Source: Dethiobacter alkaliphilus (GTDB taxonomy: Bacteria; Bacillota; Dethiobacteria; DTU022; UBA8154). From it: DNA of 64,000 nucleotides. Each line of letters starts with the position of its first letter. The first letter of the stretch is position 1. Under the pieces are notes generated by a model that was not told the origin of the DNA, ran no database searches, and saw only the letters and a program-made list of their open reading frames with translations. The stretch spans positions 62,001-126,000 of the forward strand of contig JAENYV010000010.1 in the NCBI GenBank assembly GCA_016841605.1, given 5' to 3'. A program made the translations under genes and the position numbers. Below, piece by piece: positions 59,129 to 64,000 of this stretch.

Positions 59129-59764
59129 TTAAACAAGGACGGCAATCGCATTGTAAAAAAAACTTCCGCCAAAAAAAATCAGTATACTGCCGAGCACAAC
59201 AATGACAGAACGATACAGTCTTTGTTTAATGAATTTACGCGTTTTACCGACGATTATGGAAATTAACCCATACCAAATGAAATCGGCCAAAATATGCCCA
59301 ATATAGAACATAAATACTCCTACGATACCAAATGATTTGTAAGCTTGTATGAGAAAGCCGAGGCCAATAATAGCCCACCATAAAAGAAAATAAGGGTTGG
59401 CCGCACTGACCGCCATGCCGGAAATAAACAAGATATTTCCGGCGCTTGATTTTTTTTCGTCCACTTCAATGTTGATTTTCTTCTTCAAAGAACTGAAAAT
59501 CATATCAGAGCCCATATAAATTAACAATAGTCCACCAATAAAACCAATGCCGATCTGTGCAGAGTCGGATTGCAGAATGATGTCGAATCCGAGAAATATG
59601 AGGGCAATCAGAATAAGTTCCAGGACAGCATGTCCAAATATAATGATGAATCCTGAATAGGGGCCGGTATTTAATGCTTGCCGAATAGTGTATGTAAGCA
59701 AAGGACCGGGCATCATGGCGCCCGAGAAAGCTACTGCAAGGGCAGATAAGAAGATCATAGCCAT
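59129..59764 (-). CDS. LysE-family amino acid exporter-like protein
   Basis: A 211-residue LysE/RhtB-type translocator with about six membrane helices. The N-terminal S-G-A-M-M-P-G-P-L-L-T-Y-T segment and the A-A-N-P-Y-F-L-L-W-W motif in the middle are characteristic. It should export amino acids or related metabolites. The ATG at 59764 follows GGAAGGTG; a TTG further upstream lies in that box. Single gene, diverging from adk. Confidence 0.88.
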   Translation of the reverse strand: MAMIFLSALAVAFSGAMMPGPLLTYTIRQALNTGPYSGFIIIFGHAVLELILIALIFLGFDIILQSDSAQIGIGFIGGLLLIYMGSDMIFSSLKKKINIEVDEKKSSAGNILFISGMAVSAANPYFLLWWAIIGLGFLIQAYKSFGIVGVFMFYIGHILADFIWYGLISIIVGKTRKFIKQRLYRSVIVVLGSILIFFGGSFFYNAIAVLV

Positions 59765-59881
59765 TAATAGTGCACCTTCCAAAGATATATTCTATTGGCA
59801 TAACTATTTTAGCATATCATTGTTTTCGCAGAGCTGCAATTAATTATCCGGAGGAAAGATACATTTAAAAAATAACAGATA

Positions 59882-59909
59882 TTCAAAAACAGCTGTAATA
59901 TGATACAAT
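59882..59909 (+). promoter_or_regulatory. Promoter of adk
   Basis: TTCAAA (59882-59887) and TACAAT (59904-59909) are 16 bp apart, with TG three bases before the -10. It lies 50 bp upstream of the adenylate kinase start. Confidence 0.6.
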
Positions 59910-59946
59910 ATGCATTGGTATGGACAAGTACTATCTATTCCATTGA

Positions 59947-60600
<654 letters not shown>

Positions 60601-60624
60601 TAATACTGGATGAAGGAATAAAGC

Positions 60625-60671
60625 AAACGCCGGTAGAGCAGGGGGAGAGAACCCCTGCTCTACCGGCGTTT
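60625..60671. terminator. 20-bp perfect hairpin between converging adk and serpin genes
   Basis: The arms 60625-60644 and 60652-60671 are exact reverse complements (AAACGCCGG… to …CCGGCGTTT) with a 7-nt loop. Both ends are A/T bordered, so it probably terminates transcription from both directions. Confidence 0.8.
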
Positions 60672-60699
60672 GGCGTTTGTGGATTGGAACGATAATCGC

Positions 60700-61959
60700 T
60701 TATATTTCCGGCAGCGGGTCGGTGACCGAGCCCAGAAACAGTATCGAGCCGGTTTTATTATCAACTATACTGAAGAAGAAAGGCCGGTCCACGGTCATGG
60801 AAAACCGGTTCAAGGGAGCCGATTCCAATCTTATTTCCACTGAAGTTGCCCCGGCAGCTTCGGTGCCTTTCTCGTCTACTTCCACAAAGGTTTTATGCTT
60901 GACTTCAGCGATAAAAAGCCGGGGCGGAACGGGCCGCATGCCGGAGAAATCGGCTGCGGTGTCGTCGAAGGCGATCTCCATACCCAGCTCTTTGAGGACA
61001 TCGTTGAAGGATGCCTCGTATCCGAATTTGCAGCGGGGAAGCCCCACCGAGCCTTCTGTTTCCTGGAATGATGCCAACCATGTGTTCCATTCCGCGGGAT
61101 CCAGTTTTTCATATAAGCTTTGCAGGGTCTGCTCAGGGCCGGGCAGAAATATGTACATACTTAGCCGCCCGTTCTTCCCGTAAGGTATGCCGACCGCCTG
61201 AAATCCGTCACCTTCCAGGTAGGGAAATTCTCCTTCCCGGAACATAACGGGATGCTGTTTGGAATCCCCGTTCGGCAGGTGAAAAGGTACCTCCCGGGTT
61301 TGCTGCGGATCGAAAGGTTCGGACCAGTCGGCCTGGAAGTAGACGGCATTAAGTAAAAAAAGCACTGTCAGTGGATGGATCGGCGGCTCAATCAGCTTTT
61401 GAATTTTCCCCTTCGTTTGCTCCTCAACCCATTTGTTCATCGTCACGGCGGCGTCAGGAAAATCGAAATCCAGTGCTGCAACTTCCGCCCCGTAATATTT
61501 TCTGTTCCGTTGCAGGAAATCCTCATAGAAATCAACCCCTGAGCGCGCCCAGAGGGAGTTCGCAATAGCCAATTCCACCTTAGGATCCGGGTTCTCCAGG
61601 ATGGTGCGCAGATCGGCAAAGGCCTCGTTGACCTCCTCCACACTCAAACCCTGAAACTGCAGCACATCTTCCATAGCCGCGGCGGTTTCCCCGTCAGCCC
61701 CGTTATATGTCATTGCCAGGGCCAGAGAAACGCTTGCCGGCGAAATGAAGATGTTTTCAGCGGGTGTTTTTTCCCTGAGAGCATGAAACAGGTCAAAGGC
61801 AAAGGCCGTATTGGCCGTGACCAGACGCGTGTCTACATACTCCGCGGGTTCGGCATACGCTGATTTTTCTCCTGACCGGCAACCCGCGGTGCCGGCCAGG
61901 AGCGCACAAAACATTACCAAAAGGAGTAGGGTTGTCCCTTTTTTTACGTATCTGTTCAT
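60700..61959 (-). CDS. Serpin-family protease inhibitor, lipoprotein
   Basis: A 419-residue serpin with a lipobox G-T-A-G-C, giving Cys27 as lipid anchor. Typical serpin motifs are seen: N-I-F-I-S-P-A-S-V near 69, L-L-N-A-V-Y-F and F-H-L-P-N-G in the middle, the hinge E-K-G-T-E-A-A-G-A-T near 350, and D-R-P-F-F-F-S-I near the end. The intact hinge suggests an inhibitory serpin; the target protease cannot be read from the reactive loop. GAGG precedes the ATG. Bacterial serpins are uncommon and patchily distributed. Confidence 0.93.
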   Translation of the reverse strand: MNRYVKKGTTLLLLVMFCALLAGTAGCRSGEKSAYAEPAEYVDTRLVTANTAFAFDLFHALREKTPAENIFISPASVSLALAMTYNGADGETAAAMEDVLQFQGLSVEEVNEAFADLRTILENPDPKVELAIANSLWARSGVDFYEDFLQRNRKYYGAEVAALDFDFPDAAVTMNKWVEEQTKGKIQKLIEPPIHPLTVLFLLNAVYFQADWSEPFDPQQTREVPFHLPNGDSKQHPVMFREGEFPYLEGDGFQAVGIPYGKNGRLSMYIFLPGPEQTLQSLYEKLDPAEWNTWLASFQETEGSVGLPRCKFGYEASFNDVLKELGMEIAFDDTAADFSGMRPVPPRLFIAEVKHKTFVEVDEKGTEAAGATSVEIRLESAPLNRFSMTVDRPFFFSIVDNKTGSILFLGSVTDPLPEI

Positions 61960-62075
61960 TTACAGTTCCTCGCTCTCCAAAATATTATTTTAAAAGTCTT
62001 TATGGTAATAAGACCTTTCAAGAGGACAAAAAGTTCCCTGAAATAGGCAAAACTAAATAGTAAAAAACTCATGTA

Positions 62076-62124
62076 TTGACAAAATGGCAAAGCAGTAGTA
62101 ATATAGTTTTAGTAAATTACTAAA
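62076..62124 (+). promoter_or_regulatory. Promoter and TTTAGTAA palindrome upstream of the small-gene pair
   Basis: TTGACA (62076-62081) and TAATAT (62099-62104) are 17 bp apart. An inverted repeat TTTAGTAAATTACTAAA at 62108-62124 lies at the start site, and TTAGTAAA recurs just downstream (62133-62140), as for a repressor operator. Confidence 0.75.
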
Positions 62125-62186
62125 TAACTAAATTAGTAAATAAAAACGAGAGATGATTCTCTGAAAATTACATGGGAGGAAAGGTT

Positions 62187-62666
62187 ATGAAAATACCAAC
62201 CAGTTTAAAACATAAACCGGTAATTGTTTCTGAAAACTATGAAAATGTTGATGGCAGATATGCCTATAATTCGGATGCGAAAGGACTTTCTTTAGGTTTG
62301 GCACAATGGAATGATCGGGGCAAGGTTGACATTTCCGCCAAAGTGTGGAGACACACCGGAGAAAAATGGTCCAGACAGTCTGAGGAATTGCCGTTGCACC
62401 GTGTCCTCGACCTGGCGATCCTGGTTTGCAGAACAAAGTTTTATTTTCAAGAAGCTTATCGATATGAAAAATTGTATGATACAGAGAATCCGGCAATCGA
62501 CAGAGTGGGCTTACAGGGTGACGCTATGACAGTGGCTGTCTGTACTGGCAATGAAAAGATCGATGAAGATATTAAGCTTTTTAGCCAGGCGCTCAGTAAC
62601 GATGATGAGCTTATTAGTGAGCGCTTGCGTACGCTGTCGAGGATATTAAAAGAAATGGGGTATTAG
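62187..62666 (+). CDS. Conserved-looking hypothetical protein (159 aa)
   Basis: A 159-residue soluble protein that I cannot place. It opens K-I-P-T-S-L-K-H-K-P-V-I-V-S-E-N-Y and has a conserved-looking middle (Y-N-S-D-A-K-G-L-S-L-G-L-A-Q-W) and a helical C terminus. No signal peptide or membrane helix. GGAGGAAAGG lies just before the ATG at 62187; an ATG five codons earlier is inside that box region. It is followed after 1 bp by a GIY-YIG protein, so the two are likely co-expressed under a palindrome-controlled promoter. Confidence 0.7.
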   Translation: MKIPTSLKHKPVIVSENYENVDGRYAYNSDAKGLSLGLAQWNDRGKVDISAKVWRHTGEKWSRQSEELPLHRVLDLAILVCRTKFYFQEAYRYEKLYDTENPAIDRVGLQGDAMTVAVCTGNEKIDEDIKLFSQALSNDDELISERLRTLSRILKEMGY

Positions 62667-62667
62667 T

Positions 62668-63027
62668 ATGGATAAAAAAAGACGCAAGGAGCTGCTGGAG
62701 GAATACAAGCAACTGAAGACCTATATGGGTGTATTTCAAATAAAAAATAATGCCGGCGGAAAAATTTACGTAGCTTCCTGTACCAACTTGAAAAACCGGT
62801 GGTTGACTATACAATTACAGCTGAATATGGGCAGGCATGCAAATGCCGGGCTGCAAAGGGACTGGAAGGAGATGGGGCCCGAAGCCTTTACCTACGAGGT
62901 GCTGGAGGAAAAGGAAACCCGCGAAGTTGCCGACAGGTGCTGGGAGCTTAAAAAAATGGAAAAAATGTGGCTGGAAAAATTACAGCCCTATGGAGACAGA
63001 GGATATAATAAGCCGCCAAGAAAATAA
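62668..63027 (+). CDS. GIY-YIG nuclease-family protein
   Basis: A 119-residue GIY-YIG-fold protein. The first strand reads G-V-F-Q-I and the second K-I-Y-V-A-S, replacing the canonical G-I-Y and Y-I-G; the helix N-L-K-N-R-W carries the expected Arg, and E72 in P-E-A-F-T-Y-E may be the catalytic Glu region. The degenerate first motif leaves nuclease activity uncertain. It is the second gene of the pair. Confidence 0.75.
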   Translation: MDKKRRKELLEEYKQLKTYMGVFQIKNNAGGKIYVASCTNLKNRWLTIQLQLNMGRHANAGLQRDWKEMGPEAFTYEVLEEKETREVADRCWELKKMEKMWLEKLQPYGDRGYNKPPRK

Positions 63028-63097
63028 TACAATTAAGTAATATGCAAAAAAAGAAGCCTGGACATTGGCAGATATCAGGTGACTTTGGGGCGGCTCC

Positions 63098-63126
63098 TTG
63101 CCAATAAACAGCGTTTGCAGTATAAT
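63098..63126 (+). promoter_or_regulatory. Promoter of the ABC-F leader and gene
   Basis: TTGCCA (63098-63103) and TATAAT (63121-63126) are 17 bp apart. Transcription would start near 63133, giving a leader of about 160 nt. Confidence 0.82.
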
Positions 63127-63163
63127 AAAAGCACTTCAAGCCGACGGCAGAGAGGAGACATTC

Positions 63164-63187
63164 ATGTTCATCTCTTTAGAGGGATAG
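63164..63187 (+). CDS. Leader peptide (7 codons) of the ABC-F gene
   Basis: ATG at 63164 with AGGAG (63153-63157) six bases upstream encodes M-F-I-S-L-E-G, then TAG. Its codons 3-6 include CTCTTTAG (63172-63179), the exact complement of CTAAAGAG (63274-63281) at the ABC-F ribosome binding site. Short leader ORFs before ABC-F resistance genes sense antibiotic-stalled ribosomes. Confidence 0.65.
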   Translation: MFISLEG

Positions 63188-63290
63188 TTGAATAGTTTTT
63201 TCAGGATACCTTACCCCTCAACGAGAAGCTTTTTAGTTTCGGCATGGGTACGCGTACCCATGTTTTTCTATTTCTAAAGAGGTGATCATA
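63172..63290 (+). promoter_or_regulatory. Attenuator: terminator hairpin and Shine-Dalgarno-sequestering leader of the ABC-F gene
   Basis: CATGGGTACG with CGTACCCATG (63243-63262) is a perfect 20-bp palindrome followed by TTTTTC, a terminator within the leader. Separately the leader-peptide segment 63168-63180 can pair with about 63273-63285, covering the SD GAGG of the ABC-F gene (13 bp with one wobble). Ribosome stalling on the leader peptide would free the site. Confidence 0.75.
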
Positions 63291-64000
63291 ATGTCGACCA
63301 TACTACTGGTGAATAGCTTGAAGCAAGAATACGATGTTCATACTGTTTTCCAGGATTTTTCCTTCCATCTGTCGGACGGTGAACGAGTCGGCCTGATCGG
63401 CCGAAACGGGACCGGGAAAAGTACTTTGCTGAAGATCCTTGCCGGCCGGGAAGAGGCGACCGGCGGTCAGGTTCGCCATTACCTGCCACCAGACCGTATC
63501 GGTTATCTCCCCCAGGAACCGGTACTGCCCGGAGGACACACAATTAAATCGTATGCCGCGGCGCTTCATAAACCGGGCAGCATGCCGGATGGGGAAAAAG
63601 CCATAGCCCTCAAGTTTCTGGGTAAACTGGGATTTAACCGGGATGATTTCGAAAAGCCGACAGACGTATTAAGCGGAGGCGAAAAAACCAGACTCTGCCT
63701 GGTCCGCCTGCTACAGCAAGACTGCGGGCTTTTGCTCCTAGACGAGCCTACCACTCATTTGGATATGGGAGGTCTGGAATGGCTCGAGAACTATCTCAAA
63801 AACTTTCGAGGTGCTGCACTCATTGCCTCACACGATCGTTGTTTTCTGGATGAAACTACCGTACGGATATTGGAAATTGATCAAGGAAAGATCCGCTCTT
63901 ACCCCGGTAATTTTTCCCAATATGCCCGTATCAAGGAAGAGGAAAGCCGGAGTCAATGGGAGGCCTATCAGGATTATCGCCGTCAACGCAAGAAACTTAC
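63291..64000 (+). CDS. ABC-F family ribosome-associated ATPase (5' part; runs off the window)
   Basis: The first 236 residues of an ABC-F protein; the gene continues past the window edge. Seen: Walker A G-R-N-G-T-G-K-S-T, signature L-S-G-G-E, Walker B L-L-L-L-D-E-P-T-T-H-L-D and S-H-D-R, with the start of the basic interdomain linker (R-R-Q-R-K-K). ABC-F proteins protect ribosomes from antibiotics or tune translation. The leader with attenuator features points to an antibiotic-resistance type. GAGGTGAT lies before the ATG. Confidence 0.93.
   Translation, partial: MSTILLVNSLKQEYDVHTVFQDFSFHLSDGERVGLIGRNGTGKSTLLKILAGREEATGGQVRHYLPPDRIGYLPQEPVLPGGHTIKSYAAALHKPGSMPDGEKAIALKFLGKLGFNRDDFEKPTDVLSGGEKTRLCLVRLLQQDCGLLLLDEPTTHLDMGGLEWLENYLKNFRGAALIASHDRCFLDETTVRILEIDQGKIRSYPGNFSQYARIKEEESRSQWEAYQDYRRQRKKL

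Noticed and set aside
60601-60700. Insertion sequence end suggested by the 20-bp inverted repeat
   Set aside because: The arms are only 7 bp apart and lie between converging gene ends, which fits a terminator much better.

Overview
The window reads as chromosomal DNA of an anaerobic, Gram-positive, Clostridia-type Firmicute. Pointers are a T-box leader, strong AGGAGG-type ribosome binding sites, 2-oxoacid:ferredoxin oxidoreductase genes, STAS/RsbW-like regulators, many PadR and XRE repressors, lipoproteins with short lipoboxes and frequent GTG/TTG starts. I see no rRNA, tRNA or CRISPR array. The species cannot be named from the sequence alone.

Layout. 0-4.2 kb (minus): two HbpS/GlcG-like proteins behind a GlpA-like flavoenzyme, an NAD(P)/FAD oxidoreductase and a DUF1667 protein, closed by a terminator. 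4.4-7.9 kb: a lone methyltransferase, then a four-gene 2-oxoacid:ferredoxin oxidoreductase operon (minus). 8.1-10.2 kb: a PTS EIIC-EAL fusion with most catalytic EAL residues. 10.4-19.3 kb: one compact, mostly overlapping plus-strand operon of a STAS protein, a degenerate HATPase fused to a double GNAT-like module, a HisC-type aminotransferase, a second double-GNAT protein, a three-subunit molybdenum hydroxylase and a MATE exporter. A decayed copy of the 3' end of the EAL gene lies just after this operon. This segment is the best candidate here for an undescribed system.

19.4-38.1 kb is an accessory stretch of small, self-regulated cassettes: a Phd-Uma2 fusion with twin operators, a methyltransferase, a heterodimeric ABC exporter facing a PadR-DUF4180 regulator and an alpha/beta hydrolase, a VOC protein, an XRE/membrane-protein pair, a gnd-zwf-cyclase operon, a PadR/DUF1048-like pair, another XRE, and a PadR that precedes an FMN reductase-SCP2-membrane fusion. 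Several promoters carry long perfect palindromes.

38.2-50.3 kb: a PHP-zinc ribbon-UvrD helicase, a RAYT transposase flanked by REP-like repeats, a TetR regulator divergent from a MacB-type export operon (ATPase, FtsX permease, adaptor), a membrane metallophosphoesterase, a PPC-domain protein and a lipoprotein. 50.4-64 kb: a rifampin phosphotransferase/PEP synthase-like enzyme, a T-box-controlled DAHP synthase/prephenate dehydratase operon, an FHA-FtsW fusion with a penicillin-binding protein, LysE exporter, adenylate kinase, serpin lipoprotein, a small gene plus GIY-YIG protein, and the start of an ABC-F gene preceded by a leader peptide, a terminator and a Shine-Dalgarno-pairing leader.

Start codons were moved inward from the longest open frame wherever a better-spaced ribosome binding site was visible. 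Functions are family-level inferences; nothing was searched against a database.
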